Translations under genes and position numbers: made by a program
Shown: positions 13,755 to 21,990 of the stretch, one piece after another
Position numbering within the stretch: position 1 is the stretch's first letter
How the letters are laid out: each line of letters opens with the position of its first letter
The notes under the pieces: model-generated
What the model was told of the DNA's origin: nothing
The model's database searches: none
What the model saw: only the letters and a program-made list of their open reading frames with translations
Assembly (NCBI GenBank): GCA_012841735.1
Contig: DUUE01000078.1
Span: forward strand, 1 to 27,107
Reading direction: 5' to 3'
Length of the DNA: 27,107 nucleotides
DNA from: Bacillota bacterium
GTDB lineage: Bacteria > Bacillota > Dethiobacteria > Dethiobacterales > Dethiobacteraceae

Positions 13755-14810
13755 TTACAGCATTTTTACAATGCGGATGTTTTTTTCCCTGGCCAGGTCT
13801 ATTATTCCCGCTTTGGTTCTGACAACGGGGCTGGCGGTATCATGCGGGGGGATATAAAGGATTTTTCCTTTTTCACCCGTATTGAAAAGCACTTCCGCCC
13901 CTACATAATAAGTAACAATATTTTTCAGGAAAGTCAAAAGGACCAGCGGATCAAACATTTTCATGCCCACAGTGCTGAACAACTCAAAGGCGGCAAAGGG
14001 CGTCAGACTGTCTTTATACGGGCGGGGAGTGATCATGGCATCGTAAACGTCGGCTACAGCCACAATCCTGGCATAAATGTTGATAAAATGCGGGCCGGCC
14101 TGGTAGGGATAACCGGAACAGTCTATACGCTCATGGTGCAGGAGTGCCACCCGTTTCACATCTTCATCCAGTTGATCTGTCCCGGACAACATTTCATAGC
14201 CAAACACAGTATGTTTCTTTATTTCCTCGTATTCTTCCCTGGTCAGGATGGTCTGCTTGTTGAGAATATGGGCAGGTATCCGGACTTTGCCGATATCGTG
14301 CAGCAGAGCGCTCTGAATCAGTTTTTCAATTTCACCGGAAGAAAGTTTCAGCCATTTGCCTGTCAGCATGGCATAAAAAGCCGTGTTTAAACTGTGGGCA
14401 TATGTATGCTCATCAATGTTTTGCAGCGTGCAGAGAGACTGTACTACCAGTTCTGTTTCCTGGATTTTGCTGTGGACAAAAGTGGAGACTTGGGACAGTT
14501 GTTCTACATCCAGCTTGTTTCCTGCAGCCAGGCTTGTAATTATTTCTTTCAAGTCACTGTGAGATGCGCCGTATTGCCGGTGAAATTCGGACTGTTTCGG
14601 GTTTTTCTGCAGGGAAGCAAAGAAAGGCGGGCCGTCTTCATATTCATACACAAAAACTTCCCGGACCCCGATTTCAATCAGTTTTTCCTGGATATACGGA
14701 TTGATTACCGTATCTTTTACCAGCATTTTAACACCGTTGTCAGCAATAATGTCATGTGCCAGGACATCTCCTGCCATGCAGTCAAAAATGGAAATTTTTC
14801 TTTTTTTCAA
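13755..14810 (-). CDS. HD-GYP domain protein (probable c-di-GMP phosphodiesterase)
   Basis: A 351-residue protein with an N-terminal domain of about 120 residues of the DUF3391 type that often precedes HD-GYP, then the HD-GYP domain (about 125-300). Metal ligands and signature are present: His139 in TYAHSLN, HDIGK (171-175), HHE (225-227), Asp230, SGYP (232-235), and DVYDAMITPRPYK (254-266). It should hydrolyse cyclic di-GMP. One position is unusual: the family's DGSGYP reads DCSGYP here. A short C-terminal extension (about 305-351) follows. The start is TTG with AGGAGGAG 8 nt upstream. It is the last gene of the che operon, 40 bp after the receiver protein gene, its likely controller. Confidence 0.9.
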   Translation of the reverse strand: MKKRKISIFDCMAGDVLAHDIIADNGVKMLVKDTVINPYIQEKLIEIGVREVFVYEYEDGPPFFASLQKNPKQSEFHRQYGASHSDLKEIITSLAAGNKLDVEQLSQVSTFVHSKIQETELVVQSLCTLQNIDEHTYAHSLNTAFYAMLTGKWLKLSSGEIEKLIQSALLHDIGKVRIPAHILNKQTILTREEYEEIKKHTVFGYEMLSGTDQLDEDVKRVALLHHERIDCSGYPYQAGPHFINIYARIVAVADVYDAMITPRPYKDSLTPFAAFELFSTVGMKMFDPLVLLTFLKNIVTYYVGAEVLFNTGEKGKILYIPPHDTASPVVRTKAGIIDLAREKNIRIVKML

Positions 14811-14850
14811 GGGATACTCTCCTCCTGCTGCCGCTTCTCAGGCGGACAGA

Positions 14851-15249
14851 TTACACCGGTACCAACTCCAGCTCTTCCAGCATTTCAGCAAATTTTTCCG
14901 TATCAATGGGTTTGGCTGCATAGGCATTGCAGCCCAGGGCAAATGCTTCCTTGACATGGTCCGTCGCCGCCAGTGCGGTAGTCATAATAATGATAACACT
15001 TTCTGCAGGCGGGATATTATTCTGTCTTTCCAGGTCCCGTATCGCCTTCAGTACTTTCACACCGTCAACTTTCGGCATCATGATGTCCAGGCAGATGAGA
15101 TCATACGGGTCATTGTCCTTCATGGCCATTACGTAGGCGTCAATTGCTTCCAGGCCGTCCACCACCTGGTCGCATTCACCGTAGCGGGAGAGAAATTTAC
15201 TTAAGAATTTCCTGCTGGCAGGATCGTCTTCTGCGATTAAAATTCTCAT
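14851..15249 (-). CDS. Single-domain response regulator (CheY-like)
   Basis: A 132-residue stand-alone receiver: acidic pair EDD (7-9), phospho-acceptor Asp55 in LICLDIMMPKVDG, Thr in IIIMTTALA and Lys in AYAAKPID. It has no output domain. It overlaps the hybrid kinase stop by 4 bp (ATGA) and precedes the HD-GYP gene, so a path hybrid kinase HPt to this receiver to HD-GYP is plausible. It differs clearly from the true CheY encoded at 24062-24418. A role as a phosphate sink is also possible. Confidence 0.92.
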   Translation of the reverse strand: MRILIAEDDPASRKFLSKFLSRYGECDQVVDGLEAIDAYVMAMKDNDPYDLICLDIMMPKVDGVKVLKAIRDLERQNNIPPAESVIIIMTTALAATDHVKEAFALGCNAYAAKPIDTEKFAEMLEELELVPV

Positions 15250-17165
15250 GCACCTTCCCCCCTGTTGTCCAATACTTTTTTATAAGTTGCAAACAGATCC
15301 TGGAACCGGGAGAGCAGGGTATCTATCTCTTTGCTGTTGCCTCTCCGTGCCGCCAGTTCTATTTTAAACATGGCATATTTCAGTTCTTCGGCATCCACGG
15401 CAAAAAACAAATCTTTCATTTTATGGGCATACAGCTCCGTACGTTCAAGGTCACAAACGGCGCAGGCGGCCTGCAGCTCCGCCAAAAGTGCTTCCAGCTC
15501 CGGCAGGTGCGCGGCCAGTTCTGTATTTTCCCCCGCTTCTTGCTCCGTCACAACCAGTTCCCCGTCGGCATTCAGGTGCACACGGCCGCGAAAGGCGGCC
15601 TGTCTCCCGGCGCTGAGCACTTTGTCCACCATCTCATACAGTTCTTCCATGCGGACCGGTTTGGGCAGGTATTCGTCCATTCCCAGCGACAGGAAGCGTT
15701 CCCTGTCACCCTGCAGAGCAAAAGCTGTAAGGGCCACAATGGGAGTATGCCTGCCCCCCTTTTCCCGTTCACGGATTCTGGCGGCAGCTTCAATACCGTC
15801 CATCCGGGGCATCTGGATATCCATCAGAATCAAATCGTAGGCTTTGGTGGCATGCATGGCCAGCGCCTCTGTCCCGTTGGCGGCCACATCCACCCGGTGC
15901 CCCCGCTCTTTGAGCAGGCGTGCCACTACCTCCTGGTTGACGCGGTCGTCTTCCACCACCAGGATAGTCCGCGGGCGTGACACCCCGGGCCGCGTGGCAG
16001 GTGCCGGTTCCGTGGGGAGGGAACTTTCTTGTGCCGGCAGAAAAGGCAGGCTGAAAGCAAAAGTACTGCCCACACCCGGCTCGCTGTGTGCCCAGATGCT
16101 GCCGCCCATTTTTTCCACCAGCTGCCTGCTGATTACCAGCCCCAGGCCTGTACCGCCGAATTTCCGCGTGGTCGAACTGTCAACCTGGCTGAAACTGCGA
16201 AAAAGTTTTCCCATCATCTGCGGTTCAATGCCGATCCCCGTATCGGTAACGGCAAACTGCAGGTGCACCTTGCCGTTTACTTCACCGCTTTTATGCACAG
16301 AGAGACTCACATATCCCTCCTGGGTAAATTTAATGGCGTTATGCACCAGGTTGTCAATGACCTGACGCAGGCGTGTCGGATCCCCCGTCAGAAAGTTCGG
16401 GACGTCCATACCCACCTGCTTCCGGAGCTTCAGGCCTTTCTTTTTGGCACTGACCCCATGGGTTTTCATAATTTCCCCGAGCAGCTCCTGCAGGCTGAAA
16501 GGCACTTTTTCAATTTTCATTTTCCCTGCTTCGATTTTGGAAAAATCCAGAATATCGTTAATGATTAAAAGCAGCGAATCGGCACATTTCTTGGCCGTGA
16601 GCAGGTTGTCCCGCTGTTCACTGTTCAGGGGTGTCAGCAGGGTCAGGTCGATCATGCCGATAATGCCGTTGATGGGAGTGCGGATTTCATGGCTCATATT
16701 GGCCAGGAATTCACTTTTAGCCCTGTTGGCGGCCTCCGCCGCCTCTTTTGCTTTCAGGATCTGCTCTTCCGCCTTTTTCTGCCGGGAGATATCACGAAAA
16801 ACAATGACGGCGCCGTTCAGTTCACCCCGGGCATCACGTACGGAAGCGCAGCTGGCTGACAGGTATTTCCCCGTACCGTCCCGGCAGCGCAGCATGGTTC
16901 CGTGCTGCAGTCCCATGGGTTCCCGGGCTGCCATGATTTCTGCCAGCGGCAGCGGCAGAGGTGCATTTGTTTCGGCGTGATACAGGGAAAAGACAGCGGA
17001 CAGCTCCCGCCCCAGCGCCTCTTTTTGGCGCCAGCCGGTGATCAGTTCTGCAGAACTGTTCATGTAGTTGATTATCCCGCGGATATCAGAAACAATTACG
17101 CCGTCGCCCAGACAATTAATAATAGCTTTCATGCGGCCATAATCAACTGCTTGTGCTTCCGCCAT
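15246..17165 (-). CDS. Soluble hybrid histidine kinase (PAS-HisKA-ATPase-REC-HPt)
   Basis: A 639-residue kinase without membrane segments. Order: PAS (about 10-130, 'DGVIVSDIRGIINYMNSSAE'), HisKA with His159 in NMSHEIRTP, ATPase with N277 region, TDTGIGI (307-313) and GGTGLGL (337-343), receiver with EDD and Asp449 in LILMDIQMPRMDG, and a C-terminal HPt-like domain with His581 in YAHKMKD. The HPt signature is worn: the usual LKG after the His is MKD and a later Gly is Val. This layout resembles ArcB/BarA-type phosphorelays. ATG has GGGAGGG 5-6 nt upstream and is 14 bp after cheD. PAS senses an unknown internal signal. Confidence 0.92.
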   Translation of the reverse strand: MAEAQAVDYGRMKAIINCLGDGVIVSDIRGIINYMNSSAELITGWRQKEALGRELSAVFSLYHAETNAPLPLPLAEIMAAREPMGLQHGTMLRCRDGTGKYLSASCASVRDARGELNGAVIVFRDISRQKKAEEQILKAKEAAEAANRAKSEFLANMSHEIRTPINGIIGMIDLTLLTPLNSEQRDNLLTAKKCADSLLLIINDILDFSKIEAGKMKIEKVPFSLQELLGEIMKTHGVSAKKKGLKLRKQVGMDVPNFLTGDPTRLRQVIDNLVHNAIKFTQEGYVSLSVHKSGEVNGKVHLQFAVTDTGIGIEPQMMGKLFRSFSQVDSSTTRKFGGTGLGLVISRQLVEKMGGSIWAHSEPGVGSTFAFSLPFLPAQESSLPTEPAPATRPGVSRPRTILVVEDDRVNQEVVARLLKERGHRVDVAANGTEALAMHATKAYDLILMDIQMPRMDGIEAAARIREREKGGRHTPIVALTAFALQGDRERFLSLGMDEYLPKPVRMEELYEMVDKVLSAGRQAAFRGRVHLNADGELVVTEQEAGENTELAAHLPELEALLAELQAACAVCDLERTELYAHKMKDLFFAVDAEELKYAMFKIELAARRGNSKEIDTLLSRFQDLFATYKKVLDNRGEGA

Positions 17166-17179
17166 AGCTTCCCTCCCTT

Positions 17180-17650
17180 TCAGATTAAAATGGGTTGGGT
17201 AGTAATGGTAACATTACCGGTAGCCACATCCATTTCCACAGTACGGCTTACATCACCGCCCACTGCGGCGCTGCTCACCGTGAGGGACATGTCCGACAGC
17301 ACCCGCATTACCGCTGTCAGATTTTTTTTGCCGATGGCAAAATAATCTTTGCCGCGGGCGGAATCTGCCCCGCCATAAACACCCACCAGCAGTTCCGTGC
17401 GCCGGCAGCCGAATTCACGGCGCATCTTTTCCAGCAGGAGGGGAATTCCGGTGGAGGCATAATAAGCCGGGCGCTGTCCGGCGGCCTCATTATTGGGGGG
17501 TGAAGGCAGGGCAATATGGACCATGCCCGCCGCCCTGTGGAGCCTGCTGTAAGCTGTCACGGCCACACAGGAACCCAGGGCATAAGTTTTCAGTTTGGCG
17601 GCAGTTTCATTTGTGACCGCACATTCTCCGATGCCTACTGTGATTTGCAT
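17180..17650 (-). CDS. cheD: Chemoreceptor glutamine deamidase CheD
   Basis: A 156-residue CheD, which deamidates receptor glutamines to glutamates and so tunes receptor output. The catalytic triad equivalents are visible: Thr22, Cys28 in ALGSCVAV and His45 in GMVHIALP, each one residue later than in Thermotoga CheD. GVYGGAD and the FAIGKKN segment are also typical. ATG has AGGTGAG close upstream and follows cheB by only 4 bp. In Bacillus CheD works with CheC; no CheC is in this window. Confidence 0.95.
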   Translation of the reverse strand: MQITVGIGECAVTNETAAKLKTYALGSCVAVTAYSRLHRAAGMVHIALPSPPNNEAAGQRPAYYASTGIPLLLEKMRREFGCRRTELLVGVYGGADSARGKDYFAIGKKNLTAVMRVLSDMSLTVSSAAVGGDVSRTVEMDVATGNVTITTQPILI

Positions 17651-17654
17651 GTGC

Positions 17655-18692
17655 TCACCTGCTCAAAACCTCCAGTAATAAATCGGGGATCTCGGAGAGC
17701 GAAGCCTGTTTCTCCACCGCTCCGATCTCATAAGCCACTTTGGGCATCCCATAAACCACACTGGACTGCTCGTCCTGCCCGATGGTCCGCGCCCCCCTGC
17801 GCCGCAGCTGCAGCATGCCCCTGGCACCGTCGGCCCCCATGCCTGTCAGGATTATACCCACCGCTTTGTCGCCGGCCACTGCGGCCACCGATTCAAAAAG
17901 GACATCCACGGAAGGACAGTGTCCGTTCACTTTTTCCCCGGCGGCCACTTCGGTGAGATAGCGTCTTCCCTGTTGTTTCAGCCGCAAATGCCGGTTTCCC
18001 GGTGCAATAAACACTTTACCCGCTTCCAGGACATCGCCGCTTTCCGCTTCCTTGACTGTAAAAGCAGTCTGCGCATTAAGGCGTTCCGCAAAAAGACGGG
18101 AAAAAACAGGCGGAATATGCTGGGCAATGAGGATGGCGGGAATATCTGCAGGCAAATGCTTCAGCAGATACGCAAGCGCCTCGGTGCCGCCGGTGGAAGA
18201 ACCGATGGCAATTACCTGCCGGCTGTATGTTGAAGTGCCGGGCGGGCTCTGCAGCTGCACCGCCTGTGCGGGTGCGCCTGCGACTCTGATTTTGCTGTTT
18301 GCCGCGATTTTGATTTTCACTGCCAGGTCGGCCAGAAAATGCTGTATATGCCGGCGGGAGGAAAGGTCCGGTTTGCTTAAAAACTCCACCGCCCCGGCGT
18401 TTAAGGCGTCAAAAACGGCCCCGCTGGTGGTGCTGATGACAATTACCGGCAGCGGGTACTGGGGCAGCAGCCGCCGGATAAACTCAATCCCGTTCATTTT
18501 GGGCATTTCAATATCACAGGTCATGACATCGGGACGATAAGCCAGAATTTTGTCCCTGGCATCATACGGGTCCATGGCAGTGGCCACAACTTCAATCTGG
18601 CTGTCCTGTGCCAATCCCCTCACAATAATTTCACGGAAAACAAGACTGTCATCAACGACTAAGACCTTAATTTTGCGCTGTGCTGTTGACAT
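17655..18692 (-). CDS. cheB: Chemotaxis protein-glutamate methylesterase CheB
   Basis: A 345-residue CheB with a receiver domain (about 8-125; DDS, Asp60 in MTCDIEMPKMNG, Lys in FLSKPDL) and a methylesterase domain (about 158-345). Catalytic residues: Ser166 in GSSTGG, His192 in AQHIPP and Asp288 in TGMGADG. It removes methyl groups from receptor glutamates when phosphorylated by CheA. ATG at 18692 is preferred because GGGAG is about 9 nt upstream; an earlier ATG at 18716 overlaps the cheR stop (ATGA) but lacks a ribosome site, so either start is possible. Followed 4 bp later by cheD. Confidence 0.95.
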   Translation of the reverse strand: MSTAQRKIKVLVVDDSLVFREIIVRGLAQDSQIEVVATAMDPYDARDKILAYRPDVMTCDIEMPKMNGIEFIRRLLPQYPLPVIVISTTSGAVFDALNAGAVEFLSKPDLSSRRHIQHFLADLAVKIKIAANSKIRVAGAPAQAVQLQSPPGTSTYSRQVIAIGSSTGGTEALAYLLKHLPADIPAILIAQHIPPVFSRLFAERLNAQTAFTVKEAESGDVLEAGKVFIAPGNRHLRLKQQGRRYLTEVAAGEKVNGHCPSVDVLFESVAAVAGDKAVGIILTGMGADGARGMLQLRRRGARTIGQDEQSSVVYGMPKVAYEIGAVEKQASLSEIPDLLLEVLSR

Positions 18693-18712
18693 TGCGGCAC
18701 TCTCCCGACCTG

Positions 18713-19546
18713 TCATGTGCGTGTTATTTTTCTGTAGACGGCGGGCCGTACATATTGTAAAGACGTAGTTTCCCGGTTTAAGGATTCAGAATGGCCGATA
18801 AAAAGATAGCCGCCGTCCTCCAGGAGATGATCAAATTTGTTAACCAGCTCAATTTTGGTATCGTTATCAAAATAAATCATGACATTCCTGCAGAAAATCG
18901 TATGGAATTTGCGGCGGAACGGGAAAACTCGCTCCACCAGGTTGAATGTCCTGTAGATTACATTGTTTTTTATGCGGTCTTTAACGATAACATTGCCTGC
19001 GTCATACCGTTCAAAATAAGCGAGCTTCCAGGAGGCCGGCAGGGGTGCAATTCTTTCATTGCTGTAAACACCTTTGCGAGCAATCTCCAGCGCCTGCCGG
19101 GAAATATCCGTAGCCAGGATCCTGGTATCCCACAGTGCGGCCTCCGCCCCGAAAAATTCATCTATCACCATGGCCAGGGTATATGCTTCCTCGCCGGTGG
19201 AACAGGCGGCGCACCAGACACGCAGGTCACGGTCGGCAATGCGTTCCTTCAGGTAAGGCAGTACTTCATCACGAAAGAAGTAAAAATGATCCGCTTCCCG
19301 CATGAAAAATGTATGATTTGTCGTAATCCTGTTCAGGAGGTTAATGACGGCTTCCCCGGTGGTATCCGAGACCAGGTCGTCAATATATTCTGTGAACGAG
19401 CGGTAGTTTTTGGCTGCAAGCAGGTTGTGCAATCTGCCTGTGAGCAACGTCTTTTTTTCCGGTTTCAGGTAGATACCGTAATTGTCTTTAATGAAAGCTG
19501 CCAGTCTCTGAAATTCTTTGTCGGTTATATTTCTTAAGCTTTCCAT
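18713..19546 (-). CDS. cheR: Chemotaxis protein methyltransferase CheR
   Basis: A 277-residue SAM-dependent enzyme that methylates receptor glutamates. It has the helical N-terminal domain (about 5-75), TNHTFFMREADHF (76-88), the SAM-binding VWCAACSTGEEAYTLAM (110-126), an ATDIS segment and IFCRNVMIYFD late in the domain, all standard for CheR. AGGTGG lies 7 nt before the ATG. It follows the receptor gene by 54 bp, a gap filled by a strong hairpin, and leads directly into cheB. Full length. Confidence 0.96.
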   Translation of the reverse strand: MESLRNITDKEFQRLAAFIKDNYGIYLKPEKKTLLTGRLHNLLAAKNYRSFTEYIDDLVSDTTGEAVINLLNRITTNHTFFMREADHFYFFRDEVLPYLKERIADRDLRVWCAACSTGEEAYTLAMVIDEFFGAEAALWDTRILATDISRQALEIARKGVYSNERIAPLPASWKLAYFERYDAGNVIVKDRIKNNVIYRTFNLVERVFPFRRKFHTIFCRNVMIYFDNDTKIELVNKFDHLLEDGGYLFIGHSESLNRETTSLQYVRPAVYRKITRT

Positions 19547-19565
19547 CCCTGCACCACCTGCGGCC

Positions 19566-19595
19566 GGGGCCGTTCTGCCCCTGCCAAACGGCCCC
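19566..19595 (-). promoter_or_regulatory. Intercistronic hairpin between receptor and cheR
   Basis: GGGGCCGTT and AACGGCCCC form a perfect 9-bp GC-rich stem with a 12-nt loop within the 54-bp gap. No T run follows on the minus strand, so it is not a normal terminator; mRNA processing, 3'-end stabilisation or partial attenuation would set receptor and CheR at different levels. Confidence 0.55.
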
Positions 19596-19600
19596 TTGCT

Positions 19601-21445
19601 TTACGAGTATTTGCCGAACTCACTGTCACTGAGACTGTCCTTTGGCGCATTATCCTTGTCCGCGGCAAGGTTTTCGTCATCGGGCAGCCTGATTTCAGCA
19701 CCGGCGGCCGCCTCCTGCAGAACAGTCTTTTCCACATCCTCCGGTGCCGGTTCAGTCTCGCGCTGTTCTTCCGTCTGTACCTTTCTGCGCAGCAGCCGCC
19801 CGGCAAGTTTTTTCAGCCCTGCTTTTACCCCCCGTTTTTTCGTCTCGTCCGTCACAGCCTTCTCCCCGCTCACATCATCGGCTACGGCAGTCTCTCCGGC
19901 TTTCAGCGTAAAACGTGCCACCTGGTTTTTCAACAGTTCTGCCTGGCCTGACAACTCTTCGCTGGCGGCCGCCGTTTCCTCGGAAGTGGCGGAATTGCTC
20001 TGGGTGACGTCGGAAACAAGCACCACCCCGTCATTAATCTGGCTGATGGCGGAAGCCTGTTCATTGGAGGCCACCGCTATCCCGGCCATGATGTTGGCCA
20101 CTTCAGTAATTCCGCCAATGATTTTTTCCAGGGCTTCGGCCGTCTGGCCGGCAATACGCTTGCCTTCCGTAGCTTTTTGTTTGGACAGTTCAATCAGTTC
20201 GGCAGTTTCTTTGGCAGCATCGGCTGAGCGTGCCGCCAGGTTGCGCACCTCTTCCGCCACCACGGCGAAACCTTTTCCGTACTGGCCCGCCCTGGCAGCT
20301 TCAATGGCCGCATTCAGCGACAGGATATTTGTCTGGAAGGCGATTTCATCAATAACCCTGATAATGCGCGAAATATTGGCGGAGGAAATGTTGATCTCTT
20401 CCATGGCCATCAGCAGATCCTGCATCTCTGTATCTCCCTGCCGGGCATCGTTTTTGGCCGCATCGGCAACCTCACTGGCTTTGTTTGCATTTTCCGCATT
20501 TTGTTTTGTCTGGGTCAGCACCTCTTCCAGCGAGGCAGTCAGTTCTTCTATCGAACTGGCCTGTTCCGTCGCCCCCTGGGAAAGTTCCATACTGGAGTCG
20601 GACACCTGCTTGGCCCCGGAAGCAACCTGTTCGGCGGCAGTCCAGATATTGGTGAGGGCCAAATTCATATTATCGGTCATTTTCTTAAATGCGCCGGCCA
20701 GGATGCCCACTTCATCCTTGGTATCAATATCAATGGTTATATCGAGCCTGCCCTCCGCCAGGGAGTTGGCGGCTGCAACCAGTTTATTGATGGGCTTGCT
20801 GATATGACGGGAAATAATAAATCCCAAAACAACAGCCAGCGCGATGGCCACAAAGACCCAGGTCCGCAAAGTGTTTGCCACTACGGTCGCCTGCTCCCTG
20901 TTATTTGTCGCATTGGCCTCGGCATCAGCCAGTGCCATTTCCATCAGTTTCTGCAAAGCCACCTGCTGCACAAGAGCTGCCTGCTCCATTTCACCGTGCA
21001 GGAGCTCAATAGCTTCCGCATCATTGTTTTGTATGGCAAGATTAAATAATTTTTCCACCTCAATGTTATAAGCGGCTCTTTTCTTAATAAAATCATCAAA
21101 AGCCTGCTCGATAAGTCTTTGGTGCTTCAGTTTGCTGAATTCGGCAGCCAGGACTGTAATCTGGGCATTCCATTTATGGACATTGTCAAGGTGTTTTTTA
21201 ATCTCGTCATAATCTTCAGCCAGAATCATATCCCGTGCATCTGCATGCATCTGATTGAAGAGAGAGAGCATATTGGAAGCCTGGTAAATGGGCAGGGCCT
21301 GTTTTTCATAAACTTCGGCCACTCCTGCGGCAAGGTCGTTGATATTTTGCACTCCCAGATAGCCTACAAGGCCTGTGACGGCTGCCACCAGCAGGAAGCA
21401 AAACAGAATCTTGGTAAACAACCGGCGGTTTGTAAACAGTTTCAT
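19601..21445 (-). CDS. Methyl-accepting chemotaxis protein
   Basis: A 614-residue transmembrane receptor. Helix 1 (about 12-31) and helix 2 (about 194-212) flank an outside four-helix-bundle sensor (4HB_MCP type, about 32-193). HAMP follows (about 213-265), then the cytoplasmic signalling coil with its conserved tip EIAFQTNILSLNAAIEAARAG (five residues short of which starts the CheA/CheW contact, about 367-400) and VVAEEVRNLAARS. Beyond about residue 515 there is a 100-residue, low-complexity, first basic then acidic tail that ends EFGKYS, a possible tether for CheR. Starts 12 bp after cheW. Ligand unknown. Confidence 0.95.
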   Translation of the reverse strand: MKLFTNRRLFTKILFCFLLVAAVTGLVGYLGVQNINDLAAGVAEVYEKQALPIYQASNMLSLFNQMHADARDMILAEDYDEIKKHLDNVHKWNAQITVLAAEFSKLKHQRLIEQAFDDFIKKRAAYNIEVEKLFNLAIQNNDAEAIELLHGEMEQAALVQQVALQKLMEMALADAEANATNNREQATVVANTLRTWVFVAIALAVVLGFIISRHISKPINKLVAAANSLAEGRLDITIDIDTKDEVGILAGAFKKMTDNMNLALTNIWTAAEQVASGAKQVSDSSMELSQGATEQASSIEELTASLEEVLTQTKQNAENANKASEVADAAKNDARQGDTEMQDLLMAMEEINISSANISRIIRVIDEIAFQTNILSLNAAIEAARAGQYGKGFAVVAEEVRNLAARSADAAKETAELIELSKQKATEGKRIAGQTAEALEKIIGGITEVANIMAGIAVASNEQASAISQINDGVVLVSDVTQSNSATSEETAAASEELSGQAELLKNQVARFTLKAGETAVADDVSGEKAVTDETKKRGVKAGLKKLAGRLLRRKVQTEEQRETEPAPEDVEKTVLQEAAAGAEIRLPDDENLAADKDNAPKDSLSDSEFGKYS

Positions 21446-21457
21446 TGCCTTCCCCTC

Positions 21458-21952
21458 CTACAATTGGGATAACTGTTCCACTTCATCGTCCGTCAGGATT
21501 TTATTGACATCCAGTATCAGCTTTACCTCTTCACCGACACTGGCAATTCCTTTAATATAGCGGTTGTAAGTTTTATTGATTTCCGGCGGATCCGCAATAT
21601 CTTCGTCAGGTATGGAGAGGACTTCGGCAACACTGTCCACAACCAGCCCCATGGTAATCCCGCTCATTTCCACAATAATCACACAGGTCCTGTCATTGTA
21701 ATGGCGGAAAGGTTTCCGGAAACGCAGCCGTACATCCATAATGGGAATAATGCGGCCGCGCAGATTAATGATCCCGCGAATATAGTCGGGTACTTCCGGT
21801 ACTTCCGTCAGCGGCTGGATACCAATGATCTCCGTCACATAACGCAGTTCAATGCCGTAGGAATCACTGCCGATTAAAAAAGTCAGGTATTTGCCCTGCA
21901 GTGTATCTTCTTCCTCCTCCTGATACCCCTGAAAACTGACATATTCGGCCAT
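21458..21952 (-). CDS. cheW: Chemotaxis coupling protein CheW
   Basis: A 164-residue CheW-domain protein (about 20-160) that links receptors to CheA. Conserved blocks: YLTFLIGSDSYGIELRYVTE, VPDYIRGIINLRGRIIPIMD with the Arg that contacts receptors, and GLVVDSVAEVLSIP. An acidic N-terminal stretch (EEEEDT) precedes the domain. ATG at 21952 is chosen with AAGGAG 7 nt upstream; a TTG two codons earlier is too close to that site. It is 38 bp after cheA and 12 bp before the receptor gene. Confidence 0.95.
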   Translation of the reverse strand: MAEYVSFQGYQEEEEDTLQGKYLTFLIGSDSYGIELRYVTEIIGIQPLTEVPEVPDYIRGIINLRGRIIPIMDVRLRFRKPFRHYNDRTCVIIVEMSGITMGLVVDSVAEVLSIPDEDIADPPEINKTYNRYIKGIASVGEEVKLILDVNKILTDDEVEQLSQL

Positions 21953-21990
21953 ATGCAAACTCCTTCCGCTTACTTACTCGTAACTGTGCG

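Noticed and set aside
17655..18692. CheB as a plain two-domain regulator of transcription
   Set aside because: The C-terminal domain has all methylesterase catalytic residues and sits between cheR and cheD.
18785..18805. GCCGATAA on the plus strand, like a sigma-28 -10 box
   Set aside because: No TAAA-type -35 at the right distance; it lies inside cheR as antisense sequence.
19518..20807. A 429-codon plus-strand open frame
   Set aside because: It is antisense to the receptor and cheR start, rich in Ser/Ala as expected from reverse reading of Ala/Glu-rich coil codons, and has no ribosome site or family match.
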